Assembly: GCA_030247855.1 (NCBI GenBank) | Contig: JAPDRN010000024.1 | Coordinates: 291,298-355,297, forward strand | From: Knufia peltigerae | Lineage: Eukaryota > Ascomycota > Eurotiomycetes > Chaetothyriales > Trichomeriaceae | Direction: 5' to 3' | Length of the DNA: 64,000 nt | Part shown: positions 35,991 through 46,840 of the stretch, piece after piece | How the letters are laid out: every line of letters starts with the position of its first letter | Position numbering within the stretch: position 1 is the first letter of the stretch | Notes under the pieces: generated by a model | Database searches by the model: none | What the model saw: the letters and a program-made list of their open reading frames with translations, nothing else | What the model was told of the DNA's origin: nothing | Translations under genes and position numbers: made by a program

Positions 35991-36847
35991 ACTATAACAG
36001 GGCTTCATGTTGATGTTATGACCTGACGTGTGTTGCTTTTGCTTTTTCCAAACTTCGTGTGTGTGTATGTGCTGCTTTGGAGTGATTATGTTGATGGGAC
36101 ATGACGTTGGGTGGTGGCCGGGTGTGTGGGGCGTTGCTGATTGCCATGAAAGGGCCGCTCACTTTTGGTTGCCGATGTGTCTTTTTTACATAACCTCGGG
36201 GGCGTGCTGTGTTTTCGACGCGTTTGGAAATTCGATGGCTCAAGATGGGGAATCTCGGCGTTATTCGTGATGTGATTGGTTTTTTTGGGACTGGAATACG
36301 TATGGGACAAACGCAGGAGATGCAGAAATTCAGGGGCGCAAAAAGGTGTGTGTGAGTGTGTCTTGACAGTGCACGAGAGATTATTATCCATCAACGGCGC
36401 ATCTCATCTCGTCTCCTTACTTTTGTATAAGAGGATGGATGAACGATGTGGGTGGCAACCTTTTGCATTTTTCGATCTTCACACGTACACAGTCAATCGA
36501 AAATGCCCCTTGTACAGACACTATAGTATTACCACACCATTTTGCGCGCGCTTTTCAGTATAGCCCGACTTTTGGGGGGACTTGACGCTCTGGTGTTGAT
36601 CTTTCGTCAGGGCAATTAGGTAATCACATTCTTTCCAAAACAATGTGATGTCATTAGTCATTCGGTCGGTAAACCTACCCGTACTGTTGGGAAGTACAAT
36701 AAAGTGCTACTTGTAGTTACTGTTCCCACATCTCGTACTCGTACTTGGTTACTCGAGGTACGTGGACGGCCAATCTACCGGCATTCGTTCACGACACGAA
36801 TCACTCGTGTTTGGTCACTGGCGGTACTACCCGTACGCGACAAATGT
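35991..36847. other. Convergent intergenic region
   Basis: 857 bases between the histone H1 3' end (+) and the P450 3' end (-). GT-rich and T-rich stretches, no coding signal. Confidence 0.6.
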
Positions 36848-38756
36848 TCATCGTCTGGTCCACTTGATCTTGAGGTCCTCGAACCGGTTCATCTGCAGGG
36901 TCAACCTGGGCGAACTGTCTTCCATGACGGCCTCGAACCTCGCCTTGACCTGGTCGTCCGTCTCGTCGTCGCGGAGCCGGACAGGCGCGAAGGTGTACCT
37001 CTCGCACACGGTCAAGAAGACGCCCACGAACTCGACCTGGGCCATCTTCATGCCCGGGCAGACCCGCGGACCCGCGGACCACGGCACGAAGCTGCCCTTG
37101 GGCATCGTCCTGACGTTGGCGGCGATGGTCGACTTCGCCGACCCCGGCTCGACGGAGGGGTCGAGGATCCAGCGCTCCGGGCGGAACGCGTCCGCGTCGT
37201 CGCCGTAGGTTTGGAGGCTGCGGTGCAGGGCCACCGAACTGAGGTAAATCACGACCCTTCGCGGCAAAAAGTACGACCGGAGGGACGTGGCGACGGCGAC
37301 GTCTTGTGTTTTGTTGACCTGTTTGGCGATGTGGACCAACGGTGGGAAGAGGCGCATTGTCTCGAGCTATCGTTGCTCGCGGTAACGGCACCCAGGGGTC
37401 AGCATTCGGCCTTTTCTTTCTCTTTTGGCAACACTCGTGTCCACGCGAAACGTGCGTGGCTTTGTGAACATGTCTGCGTGGGGAAAGAAGACTCACCATC
37501 AACGCTAGACAGCGTGGTAGCCGGGGGAATGTGTCGGCGTACTCGAGACTTTCGGTGGGCTTGTCGCCAATCACCGCCTTGATCTCCTCGTACAGCCAAT
37601 CTTGGTACTTGGGGTACGTGGCGAGAAGCGCCAGCGCATACGCCATCGTGTTGGCCGTCGTGTCGAATCCTGCCGCGGTGAAGATGAAGAGGTTACCCAA
37701 CATTTCATCCTCGGTCAGGTACTGCGTCGACTTGGCGCCGTCGGCGTCGGAGAGTCGAACGAGCAGGCTCATCAGGTTGGTCCTGGCTTCGGTGGCGCTC
37801 TCTTGCACCTTACGTTCGTTCTCGAGCATTTCCTTGGTAAGTTGGGGGAACTCCGTCTTCGCCCGTCCAATGTCCTGCCAGGACGAGGGGAGGATGGACA
37901 GCGTGAGCAACCTGGTGGGGAAAACGGCGCCGACGATGTTCTCAACCACGATCTTGGTGGCTTCCATGTAAGTGAAGCGTTGGCATTGGCGTTTGGGTTG
38001 TGACGTGGCATCATCCTTCCAGGGCCGTCGTATCCCGAACCCGGCCGTGCCGAGGACATTGATGGCGAGCGCTTTTCTATCGAGTCCACATTCAGTAAGG
38101 TGAGAGCGAATGCAGATTCTTGCAGACCAGAGGTGACCAACGTGGAGGAGGAGAAGGGGAAAAACTTACAACCCACGCACCGTGTCATTCGTCACTCCCT
38201 GTGCCTCGTCCACGTACGAAGCGACCATCTCGCGGGCCTGCCGTCGAGACTCGCCAAACACCAGACTGCTGATCTTCTCATTGATGTTGGGCGCGATGAG
38301 CTTGCGTTGTCGAGACCACCGTTCGCCGTTGGTGGTGAGGAGGTTGGGTCCAAACACGCCCATGATGACGTCTCCAATGTCGGTGTTTGGGAAATCCTTG
38401 GGCCGTCTGAGCACCTCGCTCACCAGGCCCGGGTCGACGGTGTTCAACTCGACGGCGCCGGTGGTGACGAGGACGAAGGCCGGGCCGTATTTTTGGAAGA
38501 TGCCGCTCTTTTCTCGCCATTCGAACCCGTACGACGCGCAGTTGACCCGCTCGTAGAGGTGCCTGGGGAGGATCCTTTTGTACAGCGGGTTCAGAGGTAT
38601 ACCGCTCGCCATCCAAAGTGGGTTGTAGTTGTTGATGGGGCAGACGAGGATTGGGAGACCCGTCTTTCGTGCCACGAGGTAGTTTCTCACAAGGCTGTAG
38701 ACATTGGACAATGCCCACAGGCCAAGTAGGAGAAGGATGATCATAGCCCAAGTCAT
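36848..38756 (-). CDS. Cytochrome P450 monooxygenase
   Basis: Three exons on the minus strand: 38756-38170, 38076-37497 and 37366-36848, giving 561 residues. An N-terminal membrane anchor (MIILLLLGLWALSNVY) precedes the P450 fold. Landmarks: I-helix AAGFDTTAN with the proton-relay Thr, K-helix LETMR (ExxR), FRPERW, and the heme loop PWSAGPRVCPG with the thiolate Cys near residue 492. The usual Phe at the start of the heme loop is Trp, as in several fungal families. It sits on the ER with its reductase and oxidises an unknown hydrophobic substrate. The neighbours are housekeeping genes, so it is probably not part of a biosynthetic cluster. GC-rich third positions leave a long open frame on the opposite strand that is a shadow. 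Confidence 0.95.
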
Positions 38757-39793
38757 GATCCTGAATACTCGTTTTCGGTGACTCGTATGTGTACCTAACC
38801 TAGCCCTAGACTTTTGAACAACGGAGCGTTGTTGATGACCTTCTGCTGGTGTGTAGGCAACAAACCAGTCTTGTGAAACCCCGTCGGAGATATAAGTATT
38901 CCTTCTGTCAGATTCGTGCCTCGCCTATTAGGTACTTGCCTTTTTTTTTCTATTTGTTTTTTCTGTCTTGTCTGTCTTGTCTCTCGTCGACATGGCTTTA
39001 GCAATATTATTTCAATCAAGCGCTCGATGGCCGCGCTGTTCGGTCCAACAAAGTCAATCTATATATATTTCGTAACCAACCATCAGCACTAACAAACACG
39101 GCACCCCGTTTCTCTGTTACTTAGGTATTCGTGCGGACGTATCCAACCTATCACGAAAACCAATTTTTATCCGAAAATGATCCAGGGGGGTCAGGGTCAC
39201 CATAAGGCGCAGGTTACACTCCGTACAGACAGCTAGGTATAAAGTACAACTGCCGTGCCGCTTACGAAATATATATACCCAACTTTGGGATTTATGGAGT
39301 ATGAAAACAACAAAAACAAAAGTACCGCCGCCCTGCCCCCCACAAGAGCATATCTGTCTGTCGGTCAGGTTTCGAAACCCCCTCTTGACCGCCTCGAGAA
39401 CAAGTCCTGTGTCCAGGTTCGTGCGAGTAACGGACTACTACAATACGGAGATAGTACAAATCGATTCCATCTTGTAAAGAACAAAACCACTCGGAAAATC
39501 TATCTACCAAGCTCATTGGCCCGCCGCGTACATAGGCATAACATGTACATACCATGACTTGACCCTCTACCATTGACCAGTACAATAGCTCAAGATCTCG
39601 AAAGCCCCGCGGCGTCGCCATTAATCGTAGGCTACAAGTTACGGTCCATCTACCAAGGCTTGCATATCTATCAGCTTGTAGCAACATTCATGTCGTGTCT
39701 GAAAGGGGTATAACAGTCCCACGTTATGGTTGGTTACAATACACCTTTTCCTGGGCCATCAACACACCGTTTCCCCAAATTTTGGCTTCTTGA
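38757..39793. other. Intergenic region between P450 and CCT4
   Basis: About 1 kb; both neighbours are on the minus strand. It should hold the P450 promoter and the CCT4 3' end. ACTCCGTAC at 39221 is a partial copy of the dispersed motif. No supported gene. Confidence 0.6.
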
Positions 39794-41463
39794 TCATCGT
39801 GACAAGGCAATATCATCAATCCGTAAAATCATCTTGACCGTCTCCGCTGCCAATTCGATGGCGCTGGTGCTCACGAGCAGAGGTTGGAGAACCTTCTCGT
39901 CCGCAATATTCGTCTTGACGCCTCCGCTCCTGATGCTCACACCAGCGTTCTTTTCACCCATCTCATGTCGGTGCCGGAGCTCAGTCACCACCTTGATACT
40001 GTTCAGACCGGCGTTTTCCGCCAATGTGGTTGGAATCACTTCCATAGCGTCGGCAAACGCCTTCCAGCAGATGGCTTCGGTTCCTGTCAACTCTCGTGCT
40101 TGCTTCGCTAATTGCTGTGCGACTTCGATTTCGGGGGCTCCACCGCCAGCTATCAATGCCTTTTTCTTCACCAGACAACGAATGACACAGAGTGCATCGT
40201 GTATCGATCGGTCGGCTTCGTCGAGGATCAAGGAGTTGGCCCCGCGTGCTACTATTGACACGGTCTGATTTTGTGTTGCGGCAGTTCGGATGCCGGTGAT
40301 CTTCACATATCGTGCACCAGAGGATTGGACCTCTTCTACCAAGTCCGCGCTTCCGAGCTTGTCCTCCGTGAAGGTGTCGATGTTGGCGATAGGTTTGCAG
40401 CCTGTGCTCTTGCATAGAAATTCAACCTCGTCTCGCTCGATATCTTTGATCGCCATGATCTTCAATCTAGACAGGAAGTGCAGAGACAGGTCATTAACTG
40501 CGTCTCGAAGGATGGATTTCTGAATGAGCAGCACGTTGCACTTGGTCTTTTGAATTTTCTTGACCATGTTGAGTAGATATGTCCTCTCCTCTTTCAGGAT
40601 CTTGTCCATCTGTCGGTAGTCATTGACAACAATCTGGTTCTCCATATCAGGCTTGGGGGGGCTCAGCTGGAATTGAATCAACGCGATCCGAGCCTTTTCT
40701 ATTCTGGTCGGGCCACCACTACTCTTGATAACAGGTTGATTTAGCACCAAGCCATCAATCATCTCTGAATCTTCGATAGTACCACCGACTTTCTTGACGA
40801 TGCGGATGTTCCGTAGATCTACATTGTCTGCGGTCTTTGGGTCGATCGTCTTCAGCACAGAATCGACCGCCATAGGACCTAGCAAGCCGGAGTGTTGTGA
40901 CACAATTTTGGAAGACAGCGACGTCGAAGCTGCTTGTAGAAGTGTGGTCCGATCCGTCAGGGATATGGGTTGAGACATGCTGTGTAGTATCTTGACCGCC
41001 GCGGCCGCCGCCCTCTGGAACGACTCTGAGATGATGGTGGGATGGATGCCTTTTGCGAGTAATCGATCGGCGGCTCCGAGTAGGCTACCTGCGATGACCA
41101 CAACGGAGGTTGTCCCATCACCGGCTTCAACATCCTGGGCTGCACTGAGGTCCACCAGCATTTTTGCTGCAGGGTGCATCACACTCATGCTCTTCAGCAT
41201 GGTGTTACCATCGTTTGTGATTAGGTTCTCGCCTTTCCCAGATTGAATCATTTTGTCCATTCCTCGGGGGCCAAGCGAGGTTCGAATGGCATCGGCCACG
41301 GCTCTGGCTGCCATGATGTTGGCATTCCGGACAGCCATAGGCTTCTCCTTATCCTAAACGAGGTCAGAAAGTAGTCCACATGCATTTCGAGATGGGTTCG
41401 CACCTTGAATGCCGCATTTCCACCACCGCCAACATTGCCTTGAATACCCAATGCAGCCGCCAT
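39794..41463 (-). CDS. CCT4: T-complex chaperonin subunit delta (CCT4)
   Basis: Two exons on the minus strand: 41463-41404 and 41353-39794, giving 539 residues, standard for a CCT subunit. Group II chaperonin landmarks are present: ARAVADAIRTSLGPRGMDKM, TNDGNTML, the ATP-binding GDGTTSVVV, and in the lower equatorial part LIAGGGAPEIEVA followed by GLNSI. The apical-domain sequence and the start GNAAFKDKEKP fit the delta subunit best. CCT folds actin, tubulin and WD40 proteins in the cytosol as a hetero-octameric double ring. The first exon encodes just 20 residues. The gene is back to back with the proteasome gene RPT1, starts 416 bases apart. Confidence 0.96.
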
Positions 41464-41878
41464 ATTGGCCGTTCTCTGTCAATTGATTCCTGGCTCAGAT
41501 AGTGCTGGATCGTAAGAGATTGCGTGGTGGGAGAAGGGTAATGCCTACTGCGAAATTGTCAATTGCGTTCGGCGGGCACATATAAATTTCACGAGTGCAG
41601 AGTTTAGGCGGGCGCAGGCTCAGAGTGCTTTGACTGTGACCGCATTGGCACTAGTGGCGCTCGACTGGGTCCGCAGCTAAACGACTCGCTTCCTGCGCAT
41701 TCAGGCACCGCGCGATTACGGAGTTCCTCATCAAATGGTCAACACTCGCCATCACAGCATTTGCACACATCAATCCTCCTGTTTCTGCATCATCCTCTTT
41801 GCCAACATTAAACACTAGAGGGAAATTTTGATACAGCGCTTGCTCCTCCACAGCTCTTCACCCTACCAAGTTCTCAAA
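41464..41878. promoter_or_regulatory. Shared divergent promoter of CCT4 and RPT1
   Basis: 415 bases separate the start codons of two protein-quality-control genes transcribed outward. CATATAAATT at about 41579-41588 may serve as a TATA element on one side. I found no exact Rpn4 box (GGTGGCAAA). Shared control is an inference from the head-to-head layout. Confidence 0.5.
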
Positions 41879-43415
41879 ATGCCGAGTGCCACCGGCCAGA
41901 ACTGGGAAAAGTACCAGAAGACCTTCGCCGACGATGAAGAGCCAGAGAAGAAAATCACACCTTTATCAGAGGAGTTAGTTGTGCCAGAGATATATGTACA
42001 TATTCGCTGACTGAATACAGGGATATCCAAGTATTACGGACGTATGGAGCTGCTCCGTACGCAGCCGCGTTGAAGAAGCTCGAGAAGCAGATCAAGGACA
42101 AACAACAGAGCGTTAATGAAAAGATCGGTGTCAAGGAGTCAGACACAGGACTCGCCCCTCCACATCTATGGGATATTGCCGCCGACCGACAACGAATGTC
42201 CGAAGAACAACCTCTCCAAGTTGCACGATGCACCAAAATCATTCAAGACGAGAAGGATCCTGACAAGAGCAAATACGTAATTAACGTCAAGCAGATCGCC
42301 AAGTTCGTCGTCAATCTGGGAGAGAGAGTCAGTCCTACAGATATAGAGGAAGGCATGCGGGTAGGCGTGGATCGACAGAAATACTCCATCATGCTTCCCT
42401 TACCACCAAAGATCGACCCCAGCGTTACCATGATGACGGTGGAAGACAAGCCCGATGTGACATACGGAGATGTTGGAGGCTGCAAAGAACAGATTGAGAA
42501 GCTCCGAGAAGTCGTGGAAATGCCTTTACTGTCTCCAGAGCGATTTGTCAGTCTGGGTATCGATCCGCCCAAAGGAGCACTACTTTATGGACCTCCTGGT
42601 ACTGGCAAGACGTTGTGCGCTCGTGCGGTAGCCAACAGAACCGATGCCACCTTTATTAGAGTCATTGGCTCTGAGCTGGTACAGAAGTATGTTGGTGAAG
42701 GTGCACGAATGGTTCGAGAACTGTTCGAGATGGCGCGGACGAAAAAGGCATGCATCATTTTCTTCGATGAAATCGACGCCATCGGTGGCGCTCGATTCGA
42801 CGATGGTGCGGGTGGAGATAACGAAGTCCAGAGAACCATGTTGGAGCTTATTACTCAATTGGATGGTTTCGACTCGAGAGGAAATATCAAAGTCATGTTC
42901 GCTACGAACAGGCCGGCCACTCTTGATCCTGCCTTGATGCGACCAGGTCGTATCGATCGTAAGATTGAGTTTGCGTTGCCGGATCTGGATGGCCGTGCGA
43001 ACATTCTCAGGATTCAGTAAGTTTGGGTGGACATGTTTTACTTCTTGACACTAATTCGATATCAGCGCGAAGAGCATGTCCGTCGAGCGTGATATCAGAT
43101 GGGAACTGATTGCCCGTCTGACCGGTCAAGCGACAGGTGCCGAACTGCGAAGTGTGGCGACAGAAGCCGGAATGTTCGCCATTCGAGCGAGAAGGAAGGT
43201 TGCCACGGAACAAGACTTCCTGCAGTCCGTCGAGAAAGTCGTATGTATTGCAAATGTCGATGATGAGCGTTGTGATATACTGACTATGATTACAGATCAA
43301 AGGCAACTCCCGATTCAGCTCTACGAGTAAGTTTGCAATCTCTCTATTTTCGTTTTGGTTGTCCCAGACATTTCTCTAACGCTTTCTGGTAGATGTTTAC
43401 GCTCAATACAATTAG
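41879..43415 (+). CDS. RPT1: 26S proteasome regulatory ATPase subunit Rpt1
   Basis: Five exons: 41879-41973, 42021-43016, 43066-43240, 43296-43326 and 43393-43415, giving 439 residues. After a coiled-coil N-terminus (LKKLEKQIKDKQQ) comes the AAA domain: Walker A GPPGTGKT, pore loop YVGEG, Walker B IIFFDEIDAIGG, and arginine fingers in MRPGRIDRK. The DVTYGDVGGC and LCARAVANRTDATFIRVIG strings match subunit 1 (Rpt1/PSMC2). It unfolds and feeds substrates into the 20S core in nucleus and cytosol. The C-terminus FSSTNVYAQYN is only recovered by joining a 31-nt exon to a 23-nt exon; otherwise the protein appears to end early. The first intron uses the donor GTTAGT. Confidence 0.97.
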
Positions 43416-44130
43416 CGGCCTCTTTTGGTGGTGTTTTCGGCATAGAAGAGCATGGATTTGCCTGGAGTTTGTCAAGAGTAGATCTTCGACGCAAAGACCG
43501 CCCTGGGTGCGATGGTCGTGTAAGAATACTTTCAGAATGCAAAATATTGCACTGTATTTCGTGTCTGGGTCTGATCGATTCTCTTTCTACGCCTTGTCTG
43601 TGATTGTCCATCCAGTAATGAGCCAGAATAAAGTAGTAGATTGGCTTGTACAACTGCTCATTCGATGCACCACACTGGAAGAATTGTTCGGCAGAATTGC
43701 TGTGAAGATCGTACACTCGTGCTGATGCAGCCAGCCTGGTGGCACTGGTGGACAGGATATAGCTACCATCGAGATTGTAAATGGTATACCTGACGACCGA
43801 CGTTGATTACACTGGTATTTTCTTGCCTCCAAAGACTTTGCCCCCTTCGGAAGAGAGGGAGTACTTGTATATGGAGTAATTCGGGTAAGGTCGTGGAATG
43901 TGGTGATAGGGAAAATACGGCACCAATAATATGGAAGGCCTTGACAGGGCAATTATCCGACCTGCCATTGGTCATTCCCAAACCTTGACTGCGTTCTCGG
44001 CTCGGCTTGGACGCTTCATTGACGCATTCGAGCTTTCCACCACAACTCTTTCGCCTTCATCCTCCTCTCCTGCCCTTGTGTGCTTCTCTTTTTCCTCTGC
44101 TTGTGCTGGGTGCGTTGAAGCCGCCACAAG
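43416..44130. other. Intergenic region between RPT1 and SDHA
   Basis: 715 bases, same-strand neighbours. The final ~110 bases are pyrimidine-rich and probably the SDHA leader. No supported gene; a minus-strand frame at 43587-43952 has no recognisable content. Confidence 0.6.
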
Positions 44131-46348
44131 ATGAGTTCTTCAACCATTCTGCGGAGCCTGACTCCTGCAAACAAGGTACGCGGAGGAGCTCGTTGTTCTT
44201 GATCCGGTGCTGATCCGATGCGATAGTTTTCTCGAGCTTTCAGACCAACAAGAAGACATTTCTCTTCAACGAGGCCGGCTGGTATGAATCCTGTTGTGCC
44301 TTTTCCTTTTGGCTAGCTGCTGACATCCATTAAGCGCGCATTGTCGCAAACAACCCCCTCCGTGCGAAAGAAGCCTCACCTCACGTGTCTAGCAAATATG
44401 CAGTGATCGACCATGAGCATGTTCCTCCCTCCTTGGTGATGTCACGATGGACTCCTAACATGAGACAGGTATGATGCGGTCGTGGTTGGAGCCGGCGGCG
44501 CAGGTCTGAGAGCCGCATTCGGTCTGGCAGAGGCAGGTTTCAACACTGCCTGCGTTACAAAGCTTTTCCCCACAAGAAGTCATACCGTTGCCGCACAGGG
44601 AGGTATCAATGCTGCCCTGGGTAACATGCACGAGGATGACTGGAGATGGCACATGTACGATACCGTGAAGGGGTCCGACTGGCTGGGCGACCAAGATGCT
44701 ATTCATTACATGACGCGCGAAGCACCCCGATCGGTTATCGAACTCGAAGGCTACGGCTGTCCATTCTCACGAACCGAAGACGGCCGGATCTATCAGAGAG
44801 CCTTTGGTGGTCAATCACAAAAGTACGGCAAAGGTGGACAGGCTTACCGATGTTGCGCTGCTGCCGACAGAACTGGTCACGCCTTGCTGCACACGCTCTA
44901 TGGCCAATCCCTGCATTACAACACCAACTATTTCATCGAATACTTTGCCCTGGATTTGATCATGGAAGGTGGCGAGTGCAAGGGCATCCTTGCGTACAAT
45001 CAAGAAGACGGCACCCTGCACAGATTCAAGGCGAAGAACACCGTTTTGGCCACGGGTGGCTACGGTCGGGCCTACTTCAGCTGCACATCTGCCCATACTT
45101 GCACTGGTGATGGAATGGCCATGGTCGCTCGTGCCGGTCTACCCAACCAGGATCTTGAATTCGTCCAGTTCCACCCCACCGGTATCTATGGTGCCGGCTG
45201 TCTGATTACCGAAGGTTCTCGAGGTGAAGGTGGCTACCTGCTCAACTCCGAAGGTGAACGATTCATGGAACGTTATGCCCCTACTGCCAAGGACTTGTAA
45301 GTCAACCTCCACTCGACTCCTTTCTTTCGCATGGCTAACAGCGTTCATCGTAGGGCCTCTCGAGATGTCGTTTCCCGATCAATGACCATGGAAATTCGTG
45401 AGGGACGTGGTGTTGGTCCTGACAAGGATCACATTTACCTCCAACTCAGCCACTTGCCTGCCGAAATTCTCCACGAACGCCTTCCTGGTATCTCCGAGAC
45501 TGCCTCCATCTTTGCTGGTGTCGATGTCACCAAACAACCAATTCCTGTCCTTCCAACTGTCCACTACAACATGGGTGGTATCCCGACCAAGTACACCGGT
45601 GAAGTGCTCACGGTCAACTCCAAGGGTGAAGATGAGGTTGTTCCTGGATTGTTCGCTTGTGGCGAGGCTGCCTGTGTCTCCGTTCATGGTGCCAACAGAT
45701 TGGGTGCCAACTCGCTGCTGGACTTGATCGTCTTCGGACGTGCCGTGTCGCATACGATCCGCGACAACTTCACTCCGGGCCAGACGCAAAAGGAGATTGC
45801 AGCCGATGCCGGTGCCGACTCGATCAACGTTCTCGACAAGGTCCGTGAGTCGGACGGCCCCAAGAGCACCTACGATGTCCGAAGCGCCATGCAAAAGGTG
45901 ATGCAGACTGATGTCAGTGTTTTCCGAACACAAGAGTCTTTGGACGAAGGTGTAAGAAGGATCAACGAGGTCGACCAGACGTTCGATCAGGTCGGTATCA
46001 AGGACCGAAGCATGATCTGGAACTCCGACTTGGTGGAAACTCTTGAACTGAGAAACTTGTTGACCTGCGCGTAAGTTCTTCTTTAAATTCCACCCCGTAT
46101 GAGCATTTACTAACTATTGCCGAAATAGCACTCAAACTGCGGCATCTGCTGCCAACCGTAAAGAATCTCGTGGTGCTCACGCTCGTGAGGACTTCCCCGA
46201 ACGTGATGACGAGCACTGGATGAAGCACACTCTGTCATGGCAAAAGTCACCACATGGAAAGGTCGATCTTGGTTACAGAGCGGTTGTTGGTCACACCTTG
46301 GACGAGAACGAATGCAAAGCGGTTCCACCATTCAAGAGAACGTATTAA
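44131..46348 (+). CDS. SDHA: Succinate dehydrogenase flavoprotein subunit, mitochondrial (SDHA)
   Basis: Six exons: 44131-44175, 44227-44281, 44335-44416, 44469-45296, 45354-46070 and 46129-46348, giving 648 residues. A mitochondrial leader (SSTILRSL, then RPTRRHFSS) precedes the FAD fold VVVGAGGAGLRAAFGLAEAG. The histidine that bonds FAD is in RSHTVAAQGG, near residue 99. Substrate-site strings HPTGIYGAGCL, GGIPTKYTGEV and GEAACVSVHGANRLGANSLL are intact, and the C-terminus ends PPFKRTY. As part of complex II it oxidises succinate to fumarate and feeds ubiquinone. Intron 3 (44417-44468) starts with GC, not GT: only GA|GCATGT joined to ACAG|GTATGATG restores the conserved DHEYDAVV, and a good branch site CTAAC lies before the acceptor. 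Confidence 0.97.
44417..44468 (+). other. GC-AG intron in SDHA
   Basis: A 52-nt intron with donor GCATGT, branch-site-like CTAAC at 44455-44459 and acceptor GACAG. The nearby GT donors give either a frameshift or loss of the conserved segment VIDHEYDA. All other introns I resolved in the window are GT-AG. Confidence 0.75.
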
Positions 46349-46492
46349 ACCTGAAGTGGCATGTGTTTAGGGATGAAGGGGGATTTTGCCCTCCGTTTAT
46401 ATGCTGGTTGGAAAGTTACTATACCATGACACAAACAATGTAAAAATCATCATATTCTCATAAACCATTATGCATTTGATAGCCTGTGCCGG

Positions 46493-46840
46493 TCATTCCC
46501 CTATAACATATTCACACCCTGGTTCAAGATCAGCTGGGCCACGGTCGAAAGATAAGGAAAAGAGCTAGCCACCTTCATTGCCCATCCACACTTCGTGCAC
46601 TTTGCCCGCCGGTACGTCTATCCTCGCGCCCGCCCCGAACTTTTCCTTTGTGGGGTTGGAATCTCGTGGGTAAGTGATGGTCAAACTGCCTTGACGGATG
46701 AGGTGCGTCGTTAAGCCGGAATGAGAGTGCGGAGGGTAATGGGCAAGAGGCCCGTCTGTCCACGTGAAGACGTGGTTGAAACCCCATTCCCGGACAGTCT
46801 TTTCGTCTTCTGCACGAGAGGTCGTCTCGGTAGAAGACAT
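46493..46840 (-). CDS. Small cupin-domain protein
   Basis: Two exons on the minus strand: 46840-46573 and 46518-46493, giving 97 residues. It reads VREWGFNHVFTWTDGP then the metal-site motif HYPPHSHSGLTTHLI, GSLTITYPRD, RIDVPAGKVHEVWMG, and after a 54-nt intron EGCEYVIGE. This is a one-domain double-stranded beta-barrel of the cupin_2 kind; the two His of HSH and the later His in KVHEV could hold a metal. Cupins of this size in fungi have no assigned reaction. The start is chosen at 46840, just before the conserved part; further in-frame ATGs upstream (to about 47032) would add a poorly conserved leader. Without the last exon the protein would lack its final strand. Confidence 0.82.

Noticed and set aside
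36704..37582. 292-codon plus-strand frame over the P450 gene
   Set aside because: The P450 motifs on the minus strand are unmistakable; the plus-strand frame has no recognisable content.
10393..38756. Possible secondary-metabolite cluster (ligase, P450, regulator, transporter, dehydrogenase)
   Set aside because: These genes are 10 kb or more apart, mixed with SMC5, UBC4, FEN1 and H1, and there is no PKS, NRPS, terpene cyclase or DMATS gene in the window.
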